Shown here piece after piece: positions 10,611-20,975 of a DNA stretch of 64,000 nucleotides. A model generated the notes under the pieces. It was not told the DNA's origin. It did no database searches and saw nothing but the letters and a program-made list of their open reading frames with translations. This stretch comes from Elmis aenea (Eukaryota; Arthropoda; Insecta; Coleoptera; Elmidae): NCBI GenBank assembly GCA_947652605.1, contig OX393576.1:48956966-49020965 (forward strand), written 5' to 3'. Position 1 is the first letter of the stretch. Each line of letters opens with the position of its first letter. Both the position numbers and the translations under genes were made by a program.

Positions 10611-12037
10611 TAGGGTTTGGGAAGATTCGGTCTTTTTGGATTCGACGAATCCGAATCGAATCCGCGATTGTTTTACGAATCCGAATCCGGATCCGAATCC
10701 AGTTCTAAAATAAAATGTTATACAATATGTCGTAAAATGTCATAAAAAATTATTGTAAGGTGTTTGAATTTTGCGCAAATTTTAAAATTACAGGAGATTT
10801 ACAATATTTTTGTTAGCGTTTGTCAGTTTTGTCAGTAGCGCATCAATATGTTTTGCTAACACGATATTAAGTTGTTATTAAAAGGTTTATACTAATCATT
10901 CAAACGGCCTTCAATCAGTTATAACGACAATGTATTTCATTGTTAAAGTATGAAGTATAATAACAAGTATATTAGTGTATGTAAATATTAATTTACTAAA
11001 AACAATAATAAATTAAAGTTTATTCTTTAATAATTAAAAAAGTCTCAATCTCATGAGTAAGTACATTTCATAAAAAAATTATATTTCATAATATTTAATA
11101 ACTTAAAACAACAATAAATAAATTAAAATACATCCTCTAATACATTTTGGTAAGAAAAAATAAGTATTACTGATTGGGAGTAGGTACATTTGATAAAAAT
11201 GTTAAAAAAATATTTGCTCAAAAAATAAAATTTTAAAACAACTAAAGCAGTGGTTTCCAACCTTTTCGTACCTCCGCCCCCCTTTTTCATAAAAAAAAAT
11301 TGCGCCCCCCTCACTTTTCGTTTCAATCTAATTTCATAAATACTGTTCTAATATAATAATTATTTAATTGGCTACAAAACAATATACCATATTCTGTAAA
11401 AATAAAGTTCTTATTGTTTGTTTGTATTCAAAAATGATATTTTGGTAACAGCTGCGCGCCCCCCTTGTAATAGTCTCGCGCCCCCCTAGGGGGGCGCGCC
11501 CCACAGGTTGGAAACCAAACTAAAGCATTTAAAGATTTATCCGACAATCTATAAAGAATCTTTATGCAAAAATTATTTGCTACAGAGAATGTTCTCTCTG
11601 AATTGGTTGACGTTGGTTTTATCGTTATTATTGCTCGATATAATTTTTCTAAATAGTTTTTTTAATTTTGGTATTTGAAAACAATGCAAATTCTTTTTTA
11701 AAGTAGACAAATTTATCTTAAGACTTTGGTAATATGGGGAATTTTACCGTTTCCAATATTTAAGTAAGCTCCTCTTCCATCACTAACACCTTAACGTCAT
11801 CTGCACCTGCAATATTTTCGCAATCACCTTCAGTTGAATGTCCCATTTCTTTATTTTTGTCTTCTCCATTAAACAAATGTTTCATAATTTTAAAATCAAA
11901 TATTTTCTTTGAAGGTGTGGCAGCGCTAACGACACCTAATCCGAGATTCGTCGAATCTTAGACCGAATATCGACTCCGAATATTTACAGTGGGATTCGGC
12001 GAATCCGAATCCGGGTACCCGGATCCGAAAAACCCTA
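10611..12037. mobile_element. hAT-like element, TAGGGTTTGG end, CGAATCC words, TSD GCTGAAAT
   Basis: Exact 8-bp duplication GCTGAAAT at 10603-10610 and 12038-12045. The ends are TAGGGTTTGGG and AAAAACCCTA. Both subterminal zones are packed with GAATCCGAATCC/GGATTCG words (10630-10705 and 11940-12030). No transposase is readable; the interior is A+T-rich with many stops. A second hAT (11248-11517) sits inside it. Confidence 0.9.
11248..11517. mobile_element. Nested hAT-like MITE, TSD AACTAAAG
   Basis: Duplication AACTAAAG at 11240-11247 and 11518-11525. The left end is CAGTGGTTTCCAACCTTTTCG and the right end ACAGGTTGGAAACCA, so the right end seems to lack its last three bases (CTG). The interior has GCGCCCCCCT blocks in both orientations. 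Non-coding, about 270 bp. Third nesting level of the 9760-12154 cluster. Confidence 0.8.
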
Positions 12038-12339
12038 GCTGAAATACGCCACGCTGTTACTATGTTGCAGTGTTACGATGTTACGAAGTGCCGTCCAGAC
12101 TTATTACGCGACGGTGTTATGATACGATGTTTTGTTGCATGTCTGTACCCACCTTTACATTTTTTAAAATTTAGGTTATAAATAAATTATTTATGTAGGG
12201 GTATTTTTTTTTTTTATTTAAGAAAATTAAAATATGTACAAAAATCTTTGGTTCATTTCATTGCAGGCATATAAGCAATAGTGTATTTTTTGACGTTAGA
12301 AACAAATACTGGTGTGGCCATCAAAAGATTTTCGCCATA

Positions 12340-12680
12340 ACGGGTATAAATGAGTTTTTGCACACCCCCTTTTATTTCTTTAGTTTTGATTTTAGACAAA
12401 TCAACTTTTGGACATAATATGAAGTGTAAAAAAAAAGTTGAACAGATACCTATATTCAATTTTTTCACTTCTAGTTTCGCCGGAATCGACCCTAAATTTG
12501 TTATTTTAAATGGAACACCCTGTATATATTTACATTTTTGGCCGTGACATGCATAAAATAAAATTTTGTTAACAAGTCTTCCAAATACGTGTTTGTGAAT
12601 TTTAATTGACATTTAGGTTACTTTAATTGGCTTTGAAGATTGCAAAATCGTTTTTCGCAAAAAGCTTTTGTAAGATGCAA
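12340..12680. repeat. Single arm of a foldback element, 15.8-kb family
   Basis: Aligned with 15821-16235: a CGGGT(A/G)TAAATGA start, the CACACCCCCTTTTATT motif, TTCGCCGGAATCGACCC, TTTAAATGGAACACCCTGTA, the ACATTTTTGG core, CCGTGACATGCATAAA and the GACATTTAGGTTACTTTAAT tail. One arm only. The overlapping frames on both strands are shadows of this repeat. 12155-12339 holds nothing else. Confidence 0.75.
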
Positions 12681-14635
12681 TTTACATGGAAAATTTTTAT
12701 AATTACACGAATAATGACTTCCAAGGCAGCTCCAATCAACAATGAAATAATAAAGGGCGTACTGTTCAAAGTGGGTTAATAATACAGATTAATGTTACAG
12801 CACGTAACATTGCTTTTATTTACAAACAAGATATTATTTGCCAACAAACAAAGGCTCGGTTCTTTACAATCAAAAATGTGTTTATTGCTTATTCGTTTCC
12901 TTTAAACTAATTTACAAAGTCTTAGTCGCCAAATTTGAATAAAAGTCATGAAACAGAATCAAACAGCATTAAAAATTTCATTCCAATTCCAATTAAAATT
13001 TTAATCATAAAAGCTTAAATGAGTGAAAAGAAATGCAACGAAATGATGGCTATTATTTTTGAATACTGATTTGCGATCGAAAAGCGAGAAACTTCAAGAT
13101 GAAAGAATTTAAATTTCGTTTATGTTTGTATACCAGCGGTATTTTAATAAATATAACGACACGAATCGAATGGGTTTCGTTTTAAGTAGGGACTTAATTT
13201 ATAACTTGGAATAATATGCTATCCGTGCAGGTTTAAGAACAAAGAATAATTTATGTTAAAGAATCAATGAACCATGTGGCATATATTATCACTTCTTTTG
13301 CCTTCTCTAGGGTTTTGTTTGGCCGCAAAGTACACTATTCCCTGGTGTATACCCGATCAACCGCTATACGTCGTAGAAGATGTATAGAACCGCTCAACTT
13401 GACCACTACTCCGTTATTGTTTGTCTAAAAATCTGTGACCCGATCAATATTCCCCTGTTGATGTTTAATTTTGCTTTCAAACGTTGTTATCTAACCTATC
13501 ACACATATAAACATAGTAAATAACTGTATTTTTATAAATAATTAATTCTTACTTGCTATTGCTAGTAGTAAATTATTTCTGATAAATATTGATTGTTGGG
13601 TATAAGTTATTACACAACATTTTCGAACGCTAATTTACCTAATAATTTTTAATAATGCCATGAAAATTAACTCCTAATCGAAATAACTTGTTATTTCCAA
13701 TGATTGTAACTTTATTTTGATCAGCTTCAATCTTAGTTTAGCTTATAATTATAGTACTATTAATATGTTTTTTGACATTTTCTATATGCAGGGTGACAAC
13801 AATAATCAGAGCCGGCTCTAGGTTCTTTGGTGACCTATTGGAGATTTTTTAAATGCATTCCTGATTCCTTACACATTTTTAAACTACAGTTTATGTCGCT
13901 TAGTTCGTGGAGATTCTAGTAAAAAAAAAAAATTTTCACTTTTTTGTTGATTCTCAAAATATATCTTATTATTTTTAACAAACTGAAATATAATAAAATA
14001 TTGCATATAACACTTGGAAAGTTCTTCGTAAATTTTTATAAAAAAAACGGCTTATAAAAATCTTAACTTGAAATTAATCCTGCCTTATTCTAACTTTATT
14101 AGAAATTAACCCTACTACAGCTTCATTATTAGCTGCAGATATTATTTACAACTTGTGGTACTATGACTATGGTTATACGTACTTCGGTTTGATTTTATAG
14201 ATAATGTCTTAAAAGCACCTATTGGAATAAAAACTTTTTAATTCTCTTTGCTAAAAGTTTAATATGGGCGGCTAAGACTAAGGCCAGGAAATTAAATCTT
14301 TATCAGGACTTATAATAACGCAGGCTTATTTATGGCTAAGAATGAAATGAATGTGGGGTAAAACTGTAAAATCTCATTATAATTTGTATGATTTTTTTTT
14401 CTGACTTCAGCAATAAACATTTTAACGAAATTGTGGGTTACCGGTATTAACACGACGAAAGCAACACAAAACTCGACAGTCCATAATCCTTTATCATTGT
14501 TGTATAATTAAGTTACGAGATTTAAAACTATGCATTATAAACCTAGTTATGTGACACGTCGGGGCCCGACGTTCAGGCCTTTTTCGACGCCGCGCCCGTG
14601 ACAACAGATTCCGAAGTCACCCCCTCTCGGCAGCC
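12681..14635. other. Non-coding stretch; possible decayed hAT end and a CpG-rich patch
   Basis: No gene recognised. At 13814 a CAGAGCCGGCTCTAGG motif resembles the start of the hAT MITE at 20600 (CAGGGCCGGCGCCAGG), but no opposite end or TSD can be paired. At 14553-14635 there is a CpG-rich block (CGTCGGGGCCCGACG palindrome, then CGACGCCGCGCCCG) that contrasts with the surrounding A+T-rich DNA and has no assigned function. Confidence 0.4.
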
Positions 14636-14708
14636 TTTATGCACATATCGAAAAGAGGAATGTAAGCTTCGTCGACTGGTACAATTTTGAAAAAAATTTA
14701 GTGCTTAC

Positions 14709-15425
14709 TAGGGTTTCTTTCCCGGGATCCCGGGGTTCCGGGATCTCGGTTCATTTTAAGCTATTTTATATTTCCCGGGAAATGCTTTTGTCCCGGGAAT
14801 TTCCGGGATTTTAAAAAACTGTTATTTTCGTTTATTTTGTGCTAAGATCTTTGTAATACTATCATAACTTATAAGAATTTTATCCTTAAAATATCTTTAC
14901 TAACAGTAAATTATGGAAAAACTTAATTTTTATTTCAAAATAATTTTTCTCTTTTAGTATGGCGCGAAGAAGCCCGGTCTCCATTACAAAGTTAATATCT
15001 TCAAAATACTTTTACAGTTTTATTTTTGTGTACCCTGATAATTAATAAATTAAGAAAAAGACCAATTGACTGAAGCACAGATCACCTTTGTTTTCTTAAA
15101 TCACATTACAAAAATTCATTGTAAAAATTATATTATTGTATTCATAAATATGAAATTGCAATAGAAAGGTTATAATTCCCAAATGTATGTTTCTCTCACC
15201 AATATTATTGAATTATTTGTAATAATCATGGAGCAAAATGTATTACATATATATGACTTGGAGTTGTTTTTAAGTAATAAACCGCTCCCTTAATTTTTTG
15301 AGTTATTTATTTCAAAATATTAATATAATTTATTACATCCCGGGATCCCGGAAAATCCCGGGACAAAGGCCGATTTCTTCCCGGAATCCCGGGACAAGCA
15401 AAATGGTCAAATATGAGAAACCCTA
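14709..15425. mobile_element. hAT-like element, TAGGGTTTC ends, TCCCGGGA words
   Basis: The TIR is TAGGGTTTCT at the left and GAAACCCTA at the right. Flanks GTGCTTAC (14701-14708) and GTTCTTAC (15426-15433) match at 7 of 8 positions. Subterminal zones repeat the self-complementary word TCCCGGGA(T/A) many times (14721-14815 and 15338-15395). Non-coding, 717 bp. It lies at the 3' edge of an orphan minus-strand open frame. Confidence 0.87.
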
Positions 15426-15703
15426 GTTCTTACACCCCTTAAAACATTCAAAGCTTGGCAGATTGTAACACGCTTTGCTTTTTGTAGCTCAAAAAGTTGA
15501 TGCGGCACATAAAGAACAACTTTGTTTAAATGCAGGAAATCGTTGATGATTGTTCTAGCAGCTGAGACCCAATCCTTTGCCTTTATGGTCATCCCAAATT
15601 TTTCTTTTATCAGCAACAATGTTGTAATTGGTAGCAGCTGTGTAAGACCTTTTAAAAATCGTAATAAATCATAATTAGAATAAAAATCTTGGTAGGTACT
15701 CAA
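15426..15703 (-). other. Orphan open frame, possible exon or unknown element fragment
   Basis: An uninterrupted minus-strand frame of about 90 codons with a balanced, protein-like composition. It includes DLLRFLKGLTQLLPITTLLL, KAKDWVSAARTIINDFLHL and ELQKAKRVTICQALNVLRG. I recognise no family. There is no ATG at the upstream end, and an in-frame stop lies just upstream, so it would be an internal exon or a fragment. The hAT at 14709-15425 interrupts the frame at its 3' side. With the element and one TSD removed, the frame runs on for about 23 codons. A GTAAGC donor-like site lies at the junction. Function unknown. Confidence 0.35.
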
Positions 15704-15820
15704 TTTTTTTTCCTTATACTATTTAAAAATAAATAAACTAGGCTGTAACCAACTTGACTTTGACAATTAAACTTTAAATAACAGTTGAAAGTTCTACATA
15801 ATGTAACATTATGTACATTA

Positions 15821-16851
15821 TACCGGGTGTAAATGAAATATGGTACACCCCCTTTATTTTAGTTTTGATTTTAATTAAATGAAATTTTAGGCATATAATA
15901 CCTATGTGCAAAAAAATTGTTTTTTGAGCACTTGCACCAATTGTTTTACTTCCGGTTTCGCCGGAAATGACCCCAACTTCGTTATTTTAAATGGAACACC
16001 CTGTATATTTTTACATTTTTGGAAAGAGGAAGCGGTTTTGGATACAACTGCAAAATTTTGGTTAATTTTTACAATCTCAAATAATTTTTGAACCAAAGTT
16101 TAATTATCTATTAACTGTGCCGTGACCTGCATAAATTTAATTTTGTTATGACAAAAATTCTCCAAATAACGTTTTTGTAAATTTCAATTGACATTTAGGT
16201 TACTTTAATCGGCTTTGAAGGTTGCGTAATCGGTTTTTTGACAAAAAGTCAATTTTTTTAAATGGAACTATTGTGGTACAAGCGGTTATTTAAATGGAGC
16301 ATCTTCTAACGAATTCATCGACACCAATAACTTGTATTTTTATTAAAACTCAGCTACAAACACTTCAAATTATTATAAAGATTTATTAAGAGATCCTGTT
16401 AATCGCAGTAAACTGTGCAGAACTGCAACAAAACAAATCTTTCAAAACAAAAACAAAGGTGCCACGGAAGATCACTGACGAAACATACAAATGCTTGTTT
16501 ACGTGTTTGTATGTCGTTTCGGTGGTAGAAAACTGATTATTACACAGTCATTAAATTAAAACTTAAAAAAAAAAAAATAATTTTGGCTCAAAATTATTTG
16601 AGGTTATAAAAATTAATCAAAATATTGCAGTTGTATCCAAAATCGCTTCCTCTTTCCAAAAATGTAAAAATATACGGGGTGTTCCATTTAAAATAACAAA
16701 GTTGGGACCATTTTCGGCGAAACCGGAAGTGAAACAATTTTGTGCATGTGCTCAAAAAAACATTTTTTTTGCACATATCACATGTCTAAAATTTCATTAA
16801 TCTAAAATCAAAAATAAGGGAGTGTACCACAATTTGTTTACACTTGGTATA
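15821..16851. mobile_element. Foldback element with paired arms
   Basis: The left arm (15821-16100) begins ATACCGGGTGTAAATGAAAT. The right arm (about 16585-16851) is its inverse, ending TTTACACTTGGTAT. Shared blocks in both arms include GGTACACCCCCTT, CTTCCGGTTTCGCCGGAAATG, AAATGGAACACCCTGTATA, GGAAAGAGGAAGCGGTTTTG and the ATACAACTGCAAAAT motif. The middle (16101-16584) is unique apart from a segment shared with 12540-12670. The small frames on both strands are mirror readings of the arms, not genes. Confidence 0.82.
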
Positions 16852-16949
16852 AACGCGTTTTTTTTCAGTTTTATTTTAATTCAATAAATTTAGCTTAGTC
16901 CTTGTATCTAAGTAACCTTTGAGATTTTCCGACGCCTACTTTGTCCCCA

Positions 16950-18830
16950 ACTAGCACAATTGGTGGCGGGAACGTAATGGCGACTACAAAAAATGCTTTA
17001 AACTTTAAAGTTTAAAGTGTTTCGCCACTAGTCGCGACTACGTAATAGGAACATTCCTATTACGTGCCTATTACCAAAGTGGGGAATGATTTTCCGGTTG
17101 CCACACCGTCCCGGCGGAGTCCCGGGAACTTCTCCTGCTACGTTCCACTTTCGTTGCTTTCACGTGGTGGCGACGTCCCGGTGTGGTAACAACGACTTTT
17201 ACGGAACTTGACCACACTGTTTCTTACTTTGTCACACAAATTATTTTATGTTCATCTATCTTTTTCTCTGATACTCTCCCATCATCCTTCCACTTTTCCC
17301 TAACTATATTGAACTCATAATGGAATAAATACTCCAGACTACCATCATGAATAATTATATCAGCTAAACTAGCACCATTTGCCAAAGACCTGGGTGTCAA
17401 AACTAAAACGAATGCCACTTTAATGTGAAATATAACTATAATACCTATAATTTGACCACGCGCCCTCAAAATTTGCGTTGATTCCAAAATAAAAAATAAA
17501 AAATAAACATTATGAAATTTAAAACCAATTATTATGCATTAATTTGCCATATTTCGTGCAGAATTAATTTTTTTGTACTCCATGTGACGTAACATAAACA
17601 CATCTTTGATAAAGGCGGCGTCATTTTTGTCTGTAAATATGGCGCATTTCCGAAACAATAACTTTGAAGTCGTTTCCACTGAAATATGGGACTTGAAAGT
17701 AACTTTCTCTTTGAAGGTAGTAACGGGAACTAAAAACATAACTTTAACGTTATTTTCACCTCAAAGTACCCCATGGAACGACAGTTTAATGCATAGCATT
17801 ACTTTAAAGTCGCAGTTACACAAATTATGTGTTTGAAGTTCCCGTCGCTACTCCAAGGTGGCGACTAGAACTTTAAGTACGGTTAACCTAAAATTGTAAT
17901 GTCAAATATATGGTCGCCGGTGTTATTCTGTTTGTGGGTGAATTGTTTTGTCAAGGATGAGAATGACACCATGCTCTAAGTTGTTCCAGCAATGTTTGTG
18001 AAAGATTAGGCTGATTCTCTTATTCTATCTGAGAATGTTGTTCTTCATCGTCATCTTCAGGAGGAATAAAACAGTCTCCTACTGCATCAAAATGATAACA
18101 ATTTCTTCCGTCTTCCACTTGTGGATTATTGTTTTTGGTTGCACTAATCAATTCGGTTACTTGGGGTGCCCTATCACAATCATTGTTTTTTACTCTCAAT
18201 AACGGCTTCACAACGCCATAATACTGTTTTAAATTTAAACTGCTGAGTTCACGCATTCTCTGTACATGAAATTTTCTATAAAAGGTAGTTGAATGTCTGT
18301 AGATTTTACACTTTTTCGGAGCAATTTTGTTGACGTACGCCATTATTGACCGTTGAGCACTGAATAAATTCACTTCACGTTGTAACTTATCTACTGTAGG
18401 CTTGATGATGTTCAGCTCGAACAAAGGTCTTGAATGTTAGCACTAAACCGGGACTATGTGGTGGAAATTACTTCATGATGTACATGAATGGTTACTGCTG
18501 CTAGAAAGTAGCAATGCAGAGTGAAATTCACTACTGCTGGTGGCGGAAGTATACTTTGCAACCGTCAAATATTACTAAGAAGTTCAACGACTTAAAATTC
18601 TATTATAAAAGTTCCCAAGACGTCGGGGGAACTATCAAAACTACTTCAAGGTGTTAACCACTTCAAAGTCGCGTTTTGGTGACAGGGGTTAGTCGCTGTT
18701 ACCATGGTTTACCACTTTGAAAATAAAGTCATTTCTGCTACAAAGTTGTGAATTTGGTGGCGGTTACGTAGTTGCTACTCTGTCCAAGTTCCGATCTCAG
18801 TTTTCGTCACTTTGGTGCTAGTTGGGTCTG
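16950..18830. mobile_element. Unclassified DNA element with CCAACTAGCAC ends
   Basis: The ends carry CCCAACTAGCACAA (about 16953) and the inverse GTGCTAGTTGGGTC (about 18822). Near the ends and inside, several words recur: GGTGGCG(A/G) (about 16970, 17166, 17856, 18538, 18755) and ACTTTAAAGT/CTTCAAAGT variants. Two large palindromes are present: CTTTAAACTTTAAAGTTTAA(AG) at 16996-17017, and CGTAATAGGAA with its inverse around a 2-bp spacer at 17041-17064. Two minus-strand frames (17224-17487 and 18020-18424) may be remains of its protein. No TSD could be verified. Confidence 0.5.
18020..18424 (-). CDS. Hypothetical protein of an unclassified element, acidic C-terminus
   Basis: Open frame of 134 codons from an ATG. 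The N-terminal part has an alternating basic/hydrophobic pattern (KPTVDKLQREVNLFSAQRSI, then KIAPKKCKIYRHSTTFYRKF). The C-terminus is acidic and ends IPPEDDDEEQHSQIE. No catalytic motif or known domain is visible to me. It lies inside the 16950-18830 element with CCAACTAGCAC ends. A second minus-strand frame at 17224-17487 (87 codons, containing EYLFHYEFNIVREKWKDDGR) is downstream on the same strand and may belong to the same gene. It could be an accessory or DNA-binding protein of the element, or a fragment. The length compared with a family cannot be judged. Confidence 0.3.
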   Translation of the reverse strand: MFELNIIKPTVDKLQREVNLFSAQRSIMAYVNKIAPKKCKIYRHSTTFYRKFHVQRMRELSSLNLKQYYGVVKPLLRVKNNDCDRAPQVTELISATKNNNPQVEDGRNCYHFDAVGDCFIPPEDDDEEQHSQIE

Positions 18831-20009
18831 TTCCAAATTTTTTTAAGAATTAGTAAGTTTCATTTATAATTGCATTTACCTTACTTAATTATGCTAACAT
18901 TAAGTATTTTTGTATTCAAGCTGGACAGTTTGATCATCAGAGTAAGAGGTATTTGAAAATATAAATGATTTAGCCAGTAAGATTTTCAGTTTCCAAATGA
19001 ATCAAATACGTCTCTTAGCAAAACTTTTAACAAGCAATTTAGATTTTAAATTCCTGAAATTTCCTTTATGAAATTAAGCCGACTTTAATGTATTTATATT
19101 CTATAGCATTTGAATAATAATGGAATAACGAGTACTTCGTTCTGCAAAGTCTTGCCGTTCGAGCGGCAGAGCTGCGAATGCTGTGATAAGCTGTGTAAGC
19201 CACTTCGCTCAGTCGCTCCCTAAGCATATCACACAATCCTACACTTCGCACAAAGGAAAATGTCTAAGCCCTTAATCAAACCGACAGTAAACGTCACCTG
19301 AAAAATCGGAACTTAATAAATTTTAACTTCCCCTGCCATTCTCAACAAAACCATATCTAAACAAATTAAAGCAATTTTCAGCGAACAAACTCGCAAGAAA
19401 ACTGAAAAATAACTTTTATCTAAAGCAGGAGCAACTGGAATGAGACGAAATAAAAAGTATTTATACATCTTTGGAGTCACAAAAGTCAATTAAATAAAGG
19501 TTCCATGATCCCTGCAGAATAATCCGGATGAATGCTAAAAGGAAAGTTAATCTGCCTGAAACTTACTGCTTTTGAATTTAATTATCTAAAGTAATGAATC
19601 AATATTTGGAGATTGACTTAAAACTTTAAGAAGTGTATCAAAAACTGTTAAATACACATCTATTCGCACTCGTCTTTAATTTATCAGTACTGAAACTGTG
19701 TTAATGGATTCGGTTTTGCATCGCTTTATTTCCTTATATTCCTTAATAAGTTATTTAAATTGTTTACTCTGCAGAATAACTTTTTAAAGTGAATAGAATG
19801 AAACTAAATGATGATTTAAATAGGTACAAAAGACAAAAGCCTACGCTTAAATAGATTAGCATTTATTTAAATAGATTTTTAAATAATAACAGGGTTAATC
19901 TAATCGCCTTTCTATTGATAACAAATATTTTATGTCAGCGCGTTGCACGACTTAAAGCAACATTTTAGTTTCAAATTAAAAGCTAGGGTCCTGTTGCTTA
20001 AAATACTTC
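18831..20009. other. Nothing recognised
   Basis: A+T-rich except for a moderately GC-rich block at 19130-19260 that has no open frame or motif I can interpret. Confidence 0.45.
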
Positions 20010-20940
20010 TTTTTCTTTATACACCTCTCTTCCGTTAGGTAGAAGGCTTTTGTTTTTTTTTATGTATATGTTTTTTTTTTTAATGCTTCCCTCCATGTTT
20101 CCTATTTCTTGTTAGTTCTCTAACATTACCGCACTCGATCTCTCTGTCTGTGCAGGCTTCTTTCGCCTTCTCCAAGTTTTTTTTAAATCTTCCTTTCGAT
20201 TTTTACCTCCCGTTTGCGCTTTATATGCTTTCCTGGGTATCCTATCTTCTCCCATACATAACTTAACCATCTTAGTTGTGCCTCTTGGATGTTTGTTTCA
20301 TTGCTTGTACTTTTAGGTTTTCCCTACAAGTTTTGTTTCTAACTTTGTCCCTACGCGTTTTACTTTAAATTTTTCTCAAAAGTGTCACTTTCATACTTCT
20401 GATTCGATTTTGTTGCTTTTTGGGCGTAGTCCATAATTCGCAGCCATGTTTTAGAATGAAATTAAGCGATATATCTTTACCTTTGTTTTTTTAGGTATCT
20501 ATTTTTTCAAGGAACTGTTTTTTTGTCGCGATAAATAGCCTAGCTGCTGAGGCTATTCTTTCGTTTATTTCCCGATATATCTTTCAGTGTAGGTGCACTC
20601 AGGGCCGGCGCCAGGTTATTTAGCGCCCTAGGTAAAACTTATTATAACGTCCCCTTTCACACAAATTTTCACAGAAATTAATATTTGTGACAGTACGATA
20701 ACCAATAAACAATAAAATTTTATGGTGATTACACATTTTTGCGCCCCCCCTATCGATAGCGCCCTAGACGACCGCCAAGTTCGCCTTAATGGTAGCGCCG
20801 ACCCTGGGTGCACTCCTAGGTTTATGGCTTTTACTTGTTCTAGGTGTATCTCATCCAGGTTTAGATTGTATTTAATCTCCTCCACGCTTATAACCATCGT
20901 TTTAATTTAGTCTTTGCTCATTTTTATATTACCTAACCCT
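20010..20940 (-). pseudogene. Non-LTR retrotransposon reverse transcriptase relic, split by a hAT MITE
   Basis: On the minus strand, with shifts, the segment shows the post-catalytic part of a LINE-type reverse transcriptase. It begins MVISVEEIKYNLNLDEIHLE then QVKAINLG (about 20815-20900). EINERIASAARLFIATKKQF follows (about 20515-20575), then a HGCELWTTPKK motif (about 20430). Next come TRRDKVRNKTCRENLKVQAM (about 20290-20350), a EAQLRWLSYV motif (about 20260) and finally GKNRKEDLKK...REIECGNVRE. Order and spacing match the C-terminal third of the family. The catalytic FADD box is not in the window's copy. The hAT MITE 20600-20806 with TSD GGTGCACT interrupts it. Inactive. Confidence 0.78.
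20600..20806. mobile_element. hAT-like MITE, CAGGGCCGGCGCC ends, TSD GGTGCACT
   Basis: Perfect 8-bp duplication GGTGCACT at 20592-20599 and 20807-20814. Ends CAGGGCCGGCGCCAGG and GGTAGCGCCGACCCTG. 207 bp, non-coding. It is inserted in the reverse-transcriptase relic, whose frame resumes across the insertion. The two frames annotated by eye over it (20628-20897 minus and 20722-20910 plus) are readings through the MITE. Confidence 0.92.
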
Positions 20941-20975
20941 AACCGGCCTACATAACAATTTAAAAAAGCGTTTAG

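Larger units (their letters stand above)
9760..12154 (-). mobile_element. PIF/Harbinger-like element, copy B, with nested hATs
   Basis: The ends (AAAGGTGGGTACAGGCATGC and TGCATGTCTGTACCCACCTT) match copy A in inverted orientation. Sequences just inside the ends also match, for example the AACATCG(C/T)ATCGTAACACC motif. It carries an MADF-domain fragment on the minus strand and has received hAT insertions at 10191-10477 and 10611-12037, the latter itself carrying 11248-11517. Removing the insertions leaves an element of about 0.7 kb, too small for a Harbinger nuclease, which is absent. Confidence 0.7.

Noticed and set aside
13814..14240. hAT MITE beginning CAGAGCCGGCTCTAGG
   Set aside because: No opposite terminus and no 8-bp duplication could be paired; only the start resembles the 20600 element.
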